The notes: generated from the sequence alone by a model not told the origin. Counted from the stretch's first letter, positions 39,258-55,268 are shown. The stretch is DNA of 64,000 nucleotides from Bugula neritina (GCA_964035545.1 CAXIUT010000230.1:1612001-1676000), one strand, 5' to 3'. Translations and numbers: made by a program.

Positions 39258-40539
39258 AAATACACTGCAACATACTGCAACATACTGAAATACACTGGAA
39301 CATATTGAAATACACTGCGACACATTAAAATATACTGCAACACACTGAAACATAAGGCAACATACTGAAAGATACTGCGATGCATTGAAATATACTGCAA
39401 CATACTGCAATATACTGCAACATACTGAAAGAAACTGAGACACATTAAAATATACCGCAACATACTGAAATATACTGCAAATACTGCAAAATACTAAAAT
39501 ACACTGCAACATACTGCAACATACTGAAATACACTCGAACATATTGAAATACACTGCGACACATTAAAATATACTGCAACACACTGAAACATAGGGCAAC
39601 ATACCGAAGTATACTGCGACACGTTGAAAAATACTGCAACATACTGAAATACACTATAACATATTGAAATATACTGCAACATACTGAATTACACTGCAAC
39701 ACACTAAAGTATACTGTAATATACTGAAATGTGCTGCGACATACTGAATTATACTGCAACATACTGCAACATACTGAAATACACTGTAACATAATGAAAT
39801 ATGCTGTAGCACACTGAAATACACTGCAACACACTGAAGTATACTGTATTATACTGAAATGTACTGCAACATACTGGAATATACTGTAACACACTGAAAT
39901 ATACTCTAACATACCGAAATACACTGTAACACACTGAAATAAACTGCAACATACTGCAACATACTGAATTACATTTGAACATAATGATATACACTGAAAC
40001 ACATTGAAATATACTGCAACATACCGAAATGAATGGTAAACTAGTGAAATATACTGTAACATAATGAAACATACCGGAACATACTGCAACATAATAAAAT
40101 ATACTGTAACACACTGAAATATGCTACAAGATACTGAAATATACTGTAACATACTGAAACGTACGCAACAAACTGAAATACGCTGCAACATACTGAAATA
40201 TACTGCAAGAGACTGCAACATACTGAAATACACCGAAATACACTGTAACATATTAAAATACATTGCAAAACATCGAAATATACTGCAACATACTGAAATA
40301 TGCTGTAGCATACTGAAAGACACAACAACTCACTGAAGGATAGTGTGATATACGGAAATGTACTGCAACATGCCAAATATACTGCAACACACTGAAACAT
40401 AAGGCAACATACTGAAATATACTGCGATGCATTGAAATATACTGCAACATACTAAAATATACTGCAACATACTGCAACATCCTAAAATACACTGTAACAT
40501 ACTGAAATACACTGCAACATACTGAATTACACTCTAACA
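39258..40539. repeat. Block V lead segment
   Basis: Contains ATACACTCGAACATATTG (39,530), which recurs near 43,361 and 47,486, and a full marker cassette at 40,026. The stretch 40,026-40,540 recurs at about +8,143 (48,170-48,683), including the shortened CATGCCAAATATAC word. Confidence 0.75.
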
Positions 40540-42875
40540 AACTGAAATATGCTGTAGCATACTGAATTACACTGCAACACACTAAAGTATACTGTAATAT
40601 ACTGAAATGTGCTGCGACATACTGAAACGTACGCAACATACTGAAATATACTGCGACGCAATAAAATATACTGCAACACACTGAATTACACTCTAACATA
40701 CTGAAATAGGCTGTAGCATACTGAAATACAGTGCCACACACTGAAGTATACTGTAATATACAGAAATGTACTGTAACATACTGAAACACACGGCAACACA
40801 CTGAAATGTACTGTAACATACTGAATTATACTGCAACGTAGTGCAACGTACTGAAATACACTGTAACATAATGAATTATATTGCAACACATTAAAAAATA
40901 CTGCAACTGAATTACACTCTAACATACTGAAATAGGCTGTAGCATACTGAAATACAGTGCCACACACTGAAGTATACTGTAACATACTGAAATATACGGC
41001 AACATACTGAAACATACTGTAACATACTGAAATATACTGCAACATACTAAATTACACTCCAACATACTGAAATATGCTCTAGCATACTGAAATACACTGC
41101 AACACAGTGGAGTATACTGTAATACACTGAAATGTACTGCAACATACTGAAATACACTGCAACACCCTGAAGTATACTGTAATATACTGAAATGTTATGC
41201 AACGTACTGAAAAATAATGCAACGCGTTGAATTACACTATAACATATTGAAATATACCGCAAGATACTGAAATGTAGTGTAATATACAGATATGAACTGT
41301 AACATACTGAAATATACTGTAACACACTCAAACATACTCTAACATACTGAAATAGACTGTAACATACTGAAATATACTGCAACATACTGAAATGTACTGC
41401 AACATACTGAAGTATACTGCAACATAGTGCAATGTACCGTAATACACTGTAACATACTGAAATAAACTGCAACATACTGCAACATACTGAATTACACTTG
41501 AACATAATGAAATACACTGAAACACATTGAAATATACTGCAACATACCGAAATGAATGGTAAACTAGTGAAATATACTGTAACCTAATGAAACATACCGG
41601 AACATACTGCAACATAATAAAATATACTGTAACACACTGAAATATGCTACAAGATACTGAAATATACTGTAACATACTGAAACGTACGCAACATACTGAA
41701 ATACGCTGCAACATACTGAAATATACTGCAAGATACTGCAACATACTGAAATACACTGAAATACACTGTAACATATTAAAATACATTGCAAAACATCGAA
41801 ATATACTGCAACGTACTGAAATTTGCTGTAGCATACTGAAAGACACTACAACTCACTGAAGGATAGTGTGACATACGGAAATGTACTGCAACATGCCCAA
41901 ATATACAGCAACACACTGAAACAAAAGGCAACATACTGAAATATACTGCGATGCATTGAAATATACTGCAACATACTAAAATATACTGCAACATACTGCA
42001 ACATCCTAAACTACACTGCAACATACTGAAATACACTGCAACACCTTGAAAAATACTGCAACATACTTAAACATACGGCCACATACTAAAATACACTATA
42101 ACATATTGAAATATACTGCAACATACTGAAATACACTATAACATATTGAAATATACTGCAACATACTGAATTACACTCTAACAAACTGAAATATGCTGTA
42201 GCATACTGAATTACCCTGCAACACACTAAAGTATACTGTAATATACTGAAATGTGCTGCGACATACTGAATTATACTGCAACATACTGCAACATACTGAA
42301 ATACACTGTAACATAATGAAATATGCTGTAGCACACTGAAATACACTGCAACACACTGAAGTATACTGTAATATACTGAAATGTACTGCAACATACCTGA
42401 ATATACTGTAACACACTGAAATATACTCTAACATACCGAAATACACTGTAACACACTAAAATAAACTGCAACATACTGCAACATACTGAATTACATTTGA
42501 ACATAATGATATAGACTGAAACACATTGAAATATACTGCAACATACCGAAATGAATGGTAAACTAGTGAAATATACTGTAACATAATGAAACATACCGGA
42601 ACATACTGCAACATAATAAAATATACTGTAACACACTGAAATATGCTACAAGATACTGAAATATACTGTAACATACTGAAACGTACGCAACATACTGAAA
42701 TACGCTGCAACATACTGAAATATACTGCAAGATACTGCAACATACTGAAATACACTGAAATACACTGTAACATATTAAAATACATTGCAAAACATCGAAA
42801 TATACTGCAACATACTGAAATATGCTGTAGCATACTGAAAGACACTACAACTCACTGAAGGATAGTGTGATATAC
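40540..42875. repeat. 3.57-kb recurrence, copy 1
   Basis: Contains two marker cassettes 999 bp apart (41,644 and 42,643, measured at ATGCTACAAGATAC). The same pair with the same 999-bp spacing occurs at 45,210 and 46,209, an offset of 3,566 bp. Shared rare words include AATAATGCAACGCGTTG (41,213), GCAATGTACCGTAATAC (41,430), AACCTAATG (41,581), ATTTGCTGTAGC and TGTGACATACGG. Confidence 0.82.
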
Positions 42876-44134
42876 AGAAATGTGCTGCGACATACTGAAT
42901 TATACTGCAACATAATGCAACATACTGAAATACACTACAACATACTGCAACATACTGAAATACACTGTGATACACTGAAATACACTGCAACATACTGCAA
43001 TATACTGCAACATACTGAAAGAAACTGAGACACATTAAAATAAACCGCAACATACTGAAATATACTGCAAAATACTGCAAAACACTAAAATACACTGCAA
43101 CATACTGCAATATACTGAAATACACTGGAACATATTGAAATACACTGCGACACATTAAAATATACTGCAACACACTGAAACATAAGGCAACATACTGAAA
43201 GATACTGCGATGCATTGAAATATACTGCAACATACTGCAATATACTGCAACATACTGAAAGAAACTGAGACACATTAAAATATACCGCAACATACTGAAA
43301 TATACTGCAAAATACTGCAAAATACTAAAATACACTGCAACATACTGCAACATACTGAAATACACTCGAACATATTGAAATACACTGCGACACATTAAAA
43401 TATACTGCAACACACTGAAACATAGGGCAACATACCGAAGTATACTGCGACACGTTGAAAAATACTGCAACATACTGAAATACACTATAACATATTGAAA
43501 TATACTGCAACATACTGAATTACACTCTAACAAACTGAAATATGCTGTAGCATACTGAATTACACTGCAACACACTAAAGTATACTGTAATATGCTGAAA
43601 TGTGCTGCGACATACTGAATTATACTGCAACATACTGCAACATACTGAAATACACTGTAACATACTGAAATATACTGTAACACACTCAAACATACTCTAA
43701 CATACTGAAATAGACTGTAACATACTGAAATATACTGCAACATACTGAAATGTACTGCAACATACTGAAGTATACTGCAACATAGTGCAATGTACCGTAA
43801 TACACTGTAACATACTGAAATATGCTGTAGCACACTGAAATACACTGCAACACACTGAAGTATACTGTAATATACTGAAATGTACTGCAACATACTGGAA
43901 TATACTGTAACACACTGAAATATACTCTAACATACCGAAATACATGTAACACACTGAAATAAACTGCAACATACTGCAACATACTGAATTACATTTGAAC
44001 ATAATGATATACACTGAAACACATTGAAATATACTGCAACATACCGAAATGAATGGTAAACTAGTGAAATATACTGCAACATAATGAAACATACCGGAAC
44101 ATACTGCAACATAATAAAATATACTGTAACACAC
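42876..44134. repeat. Block V middle segment
   Basis: Joins at ATATACAGAAATGTGCTGCG (42,871), where the partner at 46,437 continues differently. It carries words from block IV (AAGAAACTGAGACAC, AATAAACCGC, ATACACTCGAAC) and is partly repeated at 47,480-48,260 with an offset of about 4,123, including the shortened CCGAAATACATGTAAC word. Confidence 0.72.
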
Positions 44135-46441
44135 TGAAATATGCTGTAGCATACTGAATTACACTGCAACACACTAAAGTATACTGTAATATACTGAAGT
44201 GTGCTGCGACATACTGAAACGTACGCAACATACTGAAATATACTGCGACGCAATAAAACATACTGCAACACACTGAAATACACTCTAACATACTGAAATA
44301 GGCTGTAGCATACTGAAATACAGTGCCACACACTGAAGTATACTGTAATATACAGAAATGTACTGTAACATACTGAAACACACGGCAACACACTGAAATG
44401 TACTGTAACATACTGAATTATACTGCAACGTAGTGCAACGTACTGAAATACACTGTAACATAATGAATTATATTGCAACACATTAAAAAATACTGCAACA
44501 TACTGAAACATACTGTAACATACTGAAATATACTGCAACATACTAAATTACACTCCAACATACTGAAATATGCTCTAGCATACTGAAATACACTGCAACA
44601 CAGTGGAGTATACTGTAATACACTGAAATGTACTGCAACATACTGAATTATACTGCAACACACTGCAACATACTGGAGCACACTGTAACATAATGAAATA
44701 TGCTGTAGGACACTGAAATACACTGCAACACCCTGAAGTATACTGTAATATACTGAAATGTTATGCAACGTACTGAAAAATAATGCAACGCGTTGAATTA
44801 CACTATAACATATTGAAATATACCGCAACATACTGAAATGTAGTGTAATATACAGAAATGAACTGTAACATACTGAAATGTACTGTAACACACTCAAACA
44901 TACTCTAACATACTGAAATAGACTGTAACATACTGAAATATACTGCAACATACTGAAATGTACTGCAACATACTGAAGTATACTGCAACATAGTGCAATG
45001 TACCGTAATACACTGTAACATACTGAAATAAACTGCAACATACTGCAACATACTGAATTACACTTGAACATAATGAAATACACTGAAACACATTGAAGTA
45101 TACTGCAACATACCGAAATGAATGGTAAACTAGTGAAATATACTGTAACCTAATGAAACATACCGGAACATACTGCAACATAATAAAATATACTGTAACA
45201 CACTGAAATATGCTACAAGATACTGAAATATACTGTAACATACCGAAACGTACGCAACATACTGAAATAAGCTGCAACATACTGAAATATACTGCAAGAT
45301 ACTGTAACATACTGAAATACACTGAAATACACTGTAACATATTAAAATACATTGCAAAACATCGAAATATACTGCAACGTACTGAAATTTGCTGTAGCAT
45401 ACTGAAAGACACTACAACTCACTGAAGGATAGTGTGACATACGGAAATGTACTGCAACATGCCCAAATATACTGCAACACACTGAAACATAAGGCAACAT
45501 ACTGGAATATACTGCGATGCATTGAAATATACTGCAACATACTAAAATATACTGCAACATACTGCAACATCCTAAACTACACTGCAACATACTGAAATAC
45601 ACTGCAACACCTTGAAAAATACTGCAACATACTTAAACATACGGCAACATACTAAAATACACTATAACATATTGAAATATACTGCAACATACTGAAATAC
45701 ACTATAACATATTGAAATATACTGCAACATACTGAATTACACTCTAACAAACTGAAATATGCTGTAGCATACTGAATTACCCTGCAACACACTAAAGTAT
45801 ACTGTAATATACTGAAATGTGCTGCGACATACTGAATTATACTGCAACATACTGCAACATACTGAAATACACTGTAACATAATGAAATATGCTGTAGCAC
45901 ACTGAAATACACTGCAACACACTGAAGTATACTGTAATATACTGAAATGTACTGCAACATACTGGAATATACAGTAACACACTGAAATATACTCTAACAT
46001 ACCGAAATACACTGTAACACACTGAAATAAACTGCAACATACTGCAACATACTGAATTACATTTGAACATAATGATATAGACTGAAACACATTGAAATAT
46101 ACTGCAACATACCGAAATGAATGGTCAACTAGTGAAATATACCGTAACATAATGAAACATACCGGAACATACTGCAACATAATAAAATATACTGTAACAC
46201 ACTGAAATATGCTACAAGATGCTGAAATATACTGTAACATACTGAAACGTACGCAACATACTGAAATACGCTGCAACATACTGAAATATTTTGCAAGATA
46301 CTGCAACATACTGAAATACACTGAAATACACTGTAACATATTAAAATACATTGCAAAACATCGAAATATACTGCAACATACTGAAATATGCTGTAGCATA
46401 CTGAAAAACACTACAACTCACTGAAGGATAGTGTGATATAC
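44135..46441. repeat. 3.57-kb recurrence, copy 2
   Basis: Partner of 40,540-42,875. It has about 70 bp more at 44,640-44,712, containing CTGGAGCACACTG and GCTGTAGGACACTG, which also occur at 49,222-49,262. It keeps the two cassettes at 999-bp spacing. One cassette has lost the usual marker (GAATGGTCAACTAGTG at 46,117). Confidence 0.82.
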
Positions 46442-49400
46442 GGAAATGTACTGCAACATGCCAAATATACTGCAACACACTGAAACATAAGGCAACATAC
46501 TGAAATATACTGCGATGCATTGAAATATACTGCAACATACTAAAATATACTGCAACATACTGCAACATCCTAAAATACACTGTAACATACTGAAATACAC
46601 TGCAACACCTTGAAAAATACTGCAACATACTTAAACATACGGCAACATACTAAAATACACTATAACATATTGAAATATACTGCAGCATACTAAAATACAC
46701 TAAAACATATTGAAATATGCTGTAGCATACTGAAATATACTGCCACACACTGAAGTATACTGTAATATACAGAAATGTACTGTAACATACTGTAACATAC
46801 TGAAACATTCGGCAACATACTGAAATGTACTGCAACATACTGAAATATACTGCAACAAAGTGCAACGTACTGAAATACACTGTAACAAATTGAAATACAC
46901 TGCGACACATTAAAATCTACTGTAACATACTGAAATATACTTCAACATACTGCAACATACTAAAATACACTGTAACATACTGAAATACATTGCAACACAT
47001 TGAAATATACTGCAACATACTGAAACATACTGCAACATACTGAAATATACTGCAACATACTGAATTACACTATAACATATTGAAATATACTGCAACATAC
47101 TGAATTACACTTTAACATACAGAAATGACTGTAACATGCTGAAATATACTGTAACACACATGAAACATACTCTAACATACTGAAATAGACTGTAACATAC
47201 TGAAATATACTGCAACATACTGAAATGTACTGCAACATACTGAGCTATACTGCAACATAGTGCAATGTACTGAAATACACTGTAACATACTTAAATACAC
47301 TGCAACACATTGAAATATACTGCAACATAACGAAATAAATGGTGAACTAGTGGAATATACTGTAACACAATGAAATTGACTTCAAGATACTGAAATAGAC
47401 TGTAACATACTGAAATATACTGCAACATACTGAAATGTACTGCAACATACTGAGCTATACTGCAACATACTGCAACATACTGAAATACACTCGAACATAT
47501 TGAAATACACTGCGACACATTAAAATATACTGCAACACACTGAAACATAGGGCAACATACCGAAGTATACTGCGACACGTTGAAAAATACTGCAACATAC
47601 TGAAATACACTATAACATATTGAAATATACTGCAACATACTGAATTACACTCTAACAAACTGAAATATGCTGTAGCATACTGAATTACACTGCAACACAC
47701 TAAAGTATACTGTAATATGCTGAAATGTGCTGCGACATACTGAATTATACTGCAACATACTGCAACATACTGAAATACACTGTAACATACTGAAATATAC
47801 TGTAACACACTCAAACATACTCTAACATACTGAAATAGACTGTAACATACTGAAATATACTGCAACATACTGAAATGTACTGCATTATACTGAAGTATAC
47901 TGCAACATAGTGCAATGTACCGTAATACACTGTAACATACTGAAATATGCTGTAGCACACTGAAATACACTGCAACACACTGAAGTATACTGTAATATAC
48001 TGAAATGTACTGCAACATACTGGAATATACTGTCACACTGAAATACACTCTAACATACCGAAATACATGTAACACACTGAAATAAACTGCAACATACTGC
48101 AACATACTGAATTACATTTGAACATAATGATATACACTGAAACACATTGAAATATACTGCAACATACCGAAATGAATGGTAAACTAGTGAAATATACTGC
48201 AACATAATGAAACATACCGGAACATACTGCAACATAATAAAATATACTGTAACACACTGAAATATGCTACAAGATACTGAAATATACTGTAACATACTGA
48301 AACGTACGCAACATACTGAAATACGCTGCAACATACTGAAATATACTGCAAGATACTGCAACATACTGAAATACACCGAAATACACTGTAACATATTAAA
48401 ATACATTGCAAAACATCGAAATATACTGCAACATACTGAAATATGCTGTAGCATACTGAAAGACACTACAACTCACTGAAGGATAGTGTGATATACGGAA
48501 ATGTACTGCAACATGCCAAATATACTGCAACACACTGAAACATAAGGCAACATACTGAAATATACTGCGATGCATTGAAATATACTGCAACATACTAAAA
48601 TATACTGCAACATACTGCAACATCCTAAAATACACTGTAACATACTGAAATACACTGCAACATACTGAATTACACTCTAACAAACTGAAATATGCTGTAG
48701 CATACTGAATTACACTGCAACACACTAAAGTATACTGTAATATACTGAAATGTGCTGCGACATACTGAAACGTACGCAACATACTGAAATATACTGCGAC
48801 GCAATAAAATATACTGCAACACACTGAATTACACTCTAACATACTTAAATAGTCTGTAGCATACTGAAATACAGTGCCACACACTGAAGTATACTGTAAT
48901 ATACAGAAATGTACTGTAACATACTGAAACACACGGCAACACACTGAAATGTACTGTAACATACTGAAATATACTGCAACGTAGTGCAACGTACTGAAAT
49001 ACACTGTAACATAATGAATTATATTGCAACACATTAAAAAATACTGCAACATACTGAAACATACTGTAACATACTGAAATATACTGCAACATACTAAATT
49101 ACACTCCAACATACTGAAATATGCTCTAGCATACTGAAATACACTGCAACACAGTGGAGTATACTGTAATACACTGAAATGTACTGCAACATACTGAATT
49201 ATACTGCAACACACTGCAACATACTGGAGCACACTGTAACATAATGAAATATGCTGTAGGACACTGAAATACACTGCAACACCCTGAAGTATACTGTAAT
49301 ATACTGAAATGTTATGCAACGTACTGAAAAATAATGCAACGCGTTGAATTACACTATAACATATTGAAATATACCGCAACATACTGAAATGTAGTGTAAT

Positions 49401-49635
49401 ATACAGAAATGAACTGTAACATACTGAAATGTACTGTAACACACTCAAACATACTCTAACATACTGAAATAGACTGTAACATACTGAAATATACTGCAAC
49501 ATACTGAAATGTACTGCAACATACTGAAGTATACTGCAACATAGTGCAATGTACCGTAATACACTGTAACATACTGAAATAAACTGCAACATACTGCAAC
49601 ATACTGAATTACACTTGAACATAATGAAATACACT
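46442..49635. repeat. Block V end segment
   Basis: A mosaic. The stretch 46,620-47,100 resembles block I (TGCAACAAAGTGC, TTCAACATACTGC); 47,480-48,260 matches 43,360-44,135; 48,170-49,040 matches 40,026-40,900; and 49,040-49,635 matches 44,490-45,085 including TGGAGCACACTG. It contains the first AATGGTGAACTAGTGG box (47,338). The longest open frame of the window (minus strand, 48,396-49,634, 412 codons) lies here and is a repeat by-product. Confidence 0.75.
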
Positions 49636-50470
49636 GCAACACATTGAAATATACTGCAACATAACGAAATAAACGGTGAACTAGTGGAATATACTGTAAC
49701 ACAATGAAATTGACTTCAAGATACTGAAATATACTGTAACATACTGAAATGTGCTGCCACATACTGGAACATAGGGCAACATACCGAAATAAACTGTGAC
49801 ACGTTGAAAATTACTGCAACATACTGAAATATACTGCAAGTGGTGCAACATACTGAAATACATTGTGACACATTGAAATACACTGCAACATACCGCAACA
49901 TACCACAACATACTGAAATATACTGCGACGCAATAAAATATACTGCAACATACTGAAGTATACTGCAACATACTGCAACATACTAAAATACACTGCAACA
50001 TACTGAAATACATAGCAACACATTAAAACATACTGCAACATACTGAAACGTACTGCAACATACTGAAATATACTGCAACATACTGAAATACTCTATAACA
50101 TATTGAAATACACTGCAACATACTGAATTACACTCTAACATACTGAAATATGCTGTAGCATACTGAAATACACTGCAACACATTGAAATATACTGCAGCA
50201 TACCGAAATGAATGGTAAACTAACGAAATAAACTGTAACATAACTAAACATACCGGAACATACTGCAACATAATAAAATATACTGTAACACACTGATATA
50301 TACTGCAAGATACTGAAATTTACTGCAACATACTGAAACGTACGCAAAATACTGAAATACGCTGCAACATACTGTAATATACTGCAAGATACTGCAAAAC
50401 ACTGAGTACACTGTGTCATACTGAAATACACTGAAAAATATTGATATACACTGCAACACATTGAAATATA
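49636..50470. repeat. Block VI box-pair segment, copy 1
   Basis: Holds both new marker forms in order, AAACGGTGAACTAGTGG (49,670) then AATGGTAAACTAACG (50,210), with CAAGTGGTG and CTCTATAACATATTG between. The same order recurs near 51.8-52.4, 56.2-56.8, 57.85-58.4 and 62.4-62.95 kb. Confidence 0.78.
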
Positions 50471-51081
50471 CTGCAACACACTGAAACATAAGGCAACATA
50501 CTGAAATATACTGCGATGCATTGAAATAATATACTGCAACATACTAAAATATACTGCAACATACTGCAACATCCTAAAATACACTGTAACATACTGAAAT
50601 ACACTGCAACACCTTGAAAAATACTGCAACATACTTAAACATATGGCAACATACTAAAATACACTATAACATATTGAAATATACTGCAACATACTGAAAT
50701 ACACTATAACATATTGAAATATACTGCAACATACTGAATTACACTCTTACAAACTGAAATATGCTGTAGCATACTGAATTACACTGCAACACACTGAAGT
50801 ATACTGTAATATACAGAAATGTACTGCGACATACTGAATTATACTGCGACATACTGCAACATACTTAAATACACTGTAAGATAATGAAATATGCTGTAGC
50901 ACACTGAAATACACTGCAAAACACTGAAGTATACTGTAATATACTGAAATGTACTGCAACATACTGGAATATACTGTAACACACTGAAATATACTCTAAC
51001 ATACCGAAATACACTGTAACATACTGAAATAAACTGCAACATGCTGCAACATGCTGCAACATACTGCAACATACTGAAATA
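50471..51081. repeat. Short link segment in block VI
   Basis: Returns to older words (GCGATGCATTG, CATCCTAAAATAC, ACTCTTACAAACTG). A 3-bp insertion, GAAATAATATACTG at 50,523, breaks the decamer phase. The part from about 50,690 resembles 55,220-55,600 and 63,770 to the window end. Confidence 0.7.
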
Positions 51082-53162
51082 CACTGCAACACCTTGAAAA
51101 ATACTGCAACATACTTAAACATACGGCAACATACTAAAATACACTACAACATATTGAAATATACTGCAACATACTAAAATACACTAAAACATATTGAAAT
51201 ATGCTGTAGGATACTGAAATATACTGCCACACACTGAAGTATACTGTAATATACAGAAATGTACTGTAACATACTGTAACATACTGAAACATACGGCAAC
51301 ATACTGAAATGTACTGCAACATACTGAAATATACTGCAACAAAGTGCAACGTACTGAACTACACTGTAACATATTGAAATACACTGCGACACATTAAAAT
51401 ATACTGTAACATACTGAAATATACTTCAACATACTGCAACATACTAAACTACACTGTAACATACTGAAATACATTGCAACACATTGAAATATACTGCAAC
51501 ATACTGAAACATACTGCAACATACTGAAATATACTGCAACATAGTGAATTACACTATGACATATTGAAATATACCGCAACATACGGAAATGTAGTGTAAT
51601 ATACAGAAATGAACTGAAACATACTGAAATATACTGTAACACACTGAAACATACTCTAACATACTGAAATAGACTGTAACATACTGAAATATACTGCAAC
51701 ATACCGAAATGTACTGCAACATACTGAAGTATACTGCAACATAGTGCAATGTACTGAAATACACTGTAAAATACTGAAATACACTGCAACACATTGAAAT
51801 ATACTGCAATATAACGAAATAAATGGTGAACTAGTGGAATATACTGTAACACAATGAAATTGACTGCAAGATACTGAAATATACTGTAACATACTGAAAT
51901 GTGCTGCCACATACTGAAACATACGGCAACATACCGAAATAAACTGCGACACGTTGAAAATTACTGCAACATACTGAAATATACTGCAAGTGGTGCAACA
52001 TACTGAAATACATTGTGACACATTGAAATACACTGCAACATACCGCAACATACCACAACATACTGAAATATACTGCGACGCAATAAAATATACTGCAACA
52101 TACAGAAGTATACTGCAACATACTGCAACATACTAAAATACACTGCAACATACTGAAATACATTGCAACACATTAAAACATACTGCAACATACTGAAACG
52201 TACTGCAACATACTGAAATATACTGCAACATACTGAAATACTCTATAACATATTGAAATATACTGCAACATACTGAATTACACTCTAACATACTTAAATA
52301 TGCTGTAGCCTACTGAAATACACTGCAACACATTGAAATATACTGCAGCATACCGAAATGAATGGTAAACTAACGAAATAAACTGCAACATATTTAAACA
52401 TACCGGAACATACTGCAACATAATAAAATATACTGTAACACACTGAAATATACTGCAAGATACTGAAATTTACTGCAACATACTGAAACGTACGCAACAT
52501 ACTGAAATACGCTGCAACATACTGTAATATCCTGCAAGATACTGCAAAACACTGAGTACACTGTGTCATACTGAAATACACTGCAACATACTGCAAGATA
52601 TTGCTACATACTGAATTAGACTGTAACATATTGAAATACACTGCATCATACTGCAACATACTGAAATACACTGAAAAATATTGATATACACTGCAACACA
52701 TTAAAATTTACTGCAAAATACTGAAACATAAGGCAACATACTGAAATATACTGCGACACGTTGAAATAAACTGCAACATACTAAAATATACTCCAACATA
52801 CTGCAACTTCCTAAAATACACTGTAACATACTGAAATACACTGCATTACATTGAAAATTACTGCAACATACTGAAGCATACGGCAACATACTGAAATATA
52901 CTGCAACATACTGAAATACACTATAACATATTGAAATATACTGCAACATACTGAAATACACTAAAACATATTGAAACATGCTGTAGCATACTGAAATACA
53001 CTGCAACAAACTGGTGTATACTGTTATATACAGAAATGTATTGTAACATACTGAAATATGCTACAAGATACTGAAATATACTGTAACATACCGAAACGTA
53101 CGCAACATACTGAAATACGCTGCAACATACTGAAATATACTGCAAGATTCTGCAACATACTG
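51082..53162. repeat. 10.6-kb recurrence, copy 1 (2,081 bp)
   Basis: Runs from ACTGCAACACCTTG to the GAATACACTGAAATACACT region and recurs at an offset of exactly 10,607 bp (61,689-63,769). Shared rare words include ACTATGACATATTG (51,551), CATACGGAAATGTAG (51,581), GGTGAACTAGTGG, GTAGCCTACTG (52,307) and CACTGGTGTATACTG. The right 0.86 kb is also shared with the 6.3-kb recurrence. Confidence 0.82.
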
Positions 53163-55268
53163 AAATACACTGAAATACACTGTAACATATTAAAATACAT
53201 TGCAAAACATCGAAATATACTGCAACGTACTGAAATATGCTGTAGCGTACTGAAAGACACTACAACTCACTGAAGGATAGTGTGATATACGGCAATGTAC
53301 TGCAACATCCCAAATATACTGCAACACACTGAAACATGAGGCAACATACCGAAATATACTGCGATGCATTGAAATATACTGCAACATACTAAAATATACT
53401 GCAACATACTGCAACATCCTAAAATACACTGTAACATACTGAAATGCACTGCAACACTTTGAAAAATACTGCAACATACTTAAACATACGCAACATACTA
53501 AAATACACTATAACATATTGAAATATACTGCAACATACTGAAATACACTATAACATATTTAAATATACTGCAACGTACTGAATTACACTCTAACAAACTG
53601 AAATATGCTGTAGCATACTGAATTACACTGCAACACACTGAAGTATACTGTAATATACTGAAATGTACTGCGACATACTGAATTATATTGCAACATACTG
53701 CAACATACTGAAATACACTGTAACATAATGAAATATGCTGTAGCACACTGAAATACACTGCAACACACTGAAGTATACTGTAATATACTGAAATGTACTG
53801 CAACATACTGGAATATACTGTAACACACTGAAATATACTCTAACACACCGAAATACACTGTAACATACTGAAATAAACTGCAACATACTACAACATACTG
53901 AATTACACTTGAACATAATGAAATACACTGAAATACATTGAAATATACTGCAACATACCGAAATGAATGGTACACTAGTGAAATATACTGTAACATAATG
54001 AAACATACCGGAACATACTGCAACATAATAAAATATACTGTAACACACTGAAATATGCTACAAGATACTGAAATATACTGCAACATACTGAAACGTACGC
54101 GACATCCTAAAATACACTGTAACATACTGAAATACACTGCAACACCTTGAAAAATACTGCAACATACCTAAACATACGGCAACATACTAAAATACACTAT
54201 AACATATTGAAATATACTGCAACATACTGAAATACACTATAACATATTGAAATATACTGCAACATACTGAATTACACTCTAACAAACTGAAATATGCTGT
54301 AGCATACTGAATTACACTGCAACACACTAAAGTATACTGTAATATACTGAAATGTGCTGCGACATACTGAATTATACTGCAACATACTGCAACATACTGA
54401 AATACACTGTAACATAATGAAATATGCTGTAGCACACTGAAATACACTGCAACACACTGAAGTATACTGTAATATACTGAAATGTACTGCAACATACTGG
54501 AATATACTGTAACACACTGAAATATACTCTAACATACCGAAATACACTGTAACACACTGAAATAAACTGCAACATACTACAACATACTGAATTACATTTG
54601 AACATAATGATATACACTGAAACACATTGAAATATACTGCAACATACCGAAATGAATGGTAAACTAGTGAAATATACCGTAACATAATGAAACATACCGG
54701 AACATACTGCAACATAATAAAATATACTGTAACACACTGAAATATGCTACAAGATACTGAAATATACTGTAACATACTGAAACGTACGCAACATACTGAA
54801 ATGCGCTGCAACATACTGAAATATTTTGCAAGATACTGCAACATACTGAAATACACTGAAATACACTGTAACATATTAAAATACATTCCAAAACATCGAA
54901 ATATACTGCAACATACTGAAATATGCTGTAGCATACTGAAAAACACTACAACTCACTGAAGGATAGTTTGATATACGGAAATGTACTGCAACATGCCAAA
55001 TATACTGCAACACACTGAAACATAAGGCAACATACTGAAATATACTGCGATGCATTGAAATATACTGCAGCATACTAAAATATACTGCAACATACTGCAA
55101 CATCCTAAAATACACTGTAACATACTGAAATACACTGCAACACCTTGAAAAATACTGCAACATACTTAAACATACGGCAACATACTAAAATACACTATAA
55201 CATATTGAAATATACTGCAACATACTGAAATACACTATAACATATTGAAATATACCGCAACATACTGA
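52303..55268. repeat. 6.3-kb recurrence, copy 1 (about 2.97 kb)
   Basis: From TGTAGCCTACTG to CATACCGCAACATACTG it matches 58,607-61,576 at an offset of 6,304 bp, rising to 6,308 after a 4-bp insertion in the other copy at about 60,542. Shared private words include TGCAACATCCCAAATATAC (53,303), GAATGGTACACTAG (53,963), ACGTACGCGACATCC (54,093) and AATGCGCTGC. Confidence 0.85.

Noticed and set aside
48396-49634. 412-codon minus-strand open frame, and others such as 42,775-43,893 (372), 414-1,400 (328), 27,015-27,944 (309) and 39,445-40,323 (292)
   Set aside because: They are read-throughs of the stop-free decamer repeat. The same peptide cycle appears in the other two frames of the same strand, there is no domain, no signal for a start and no composition change at the ends.
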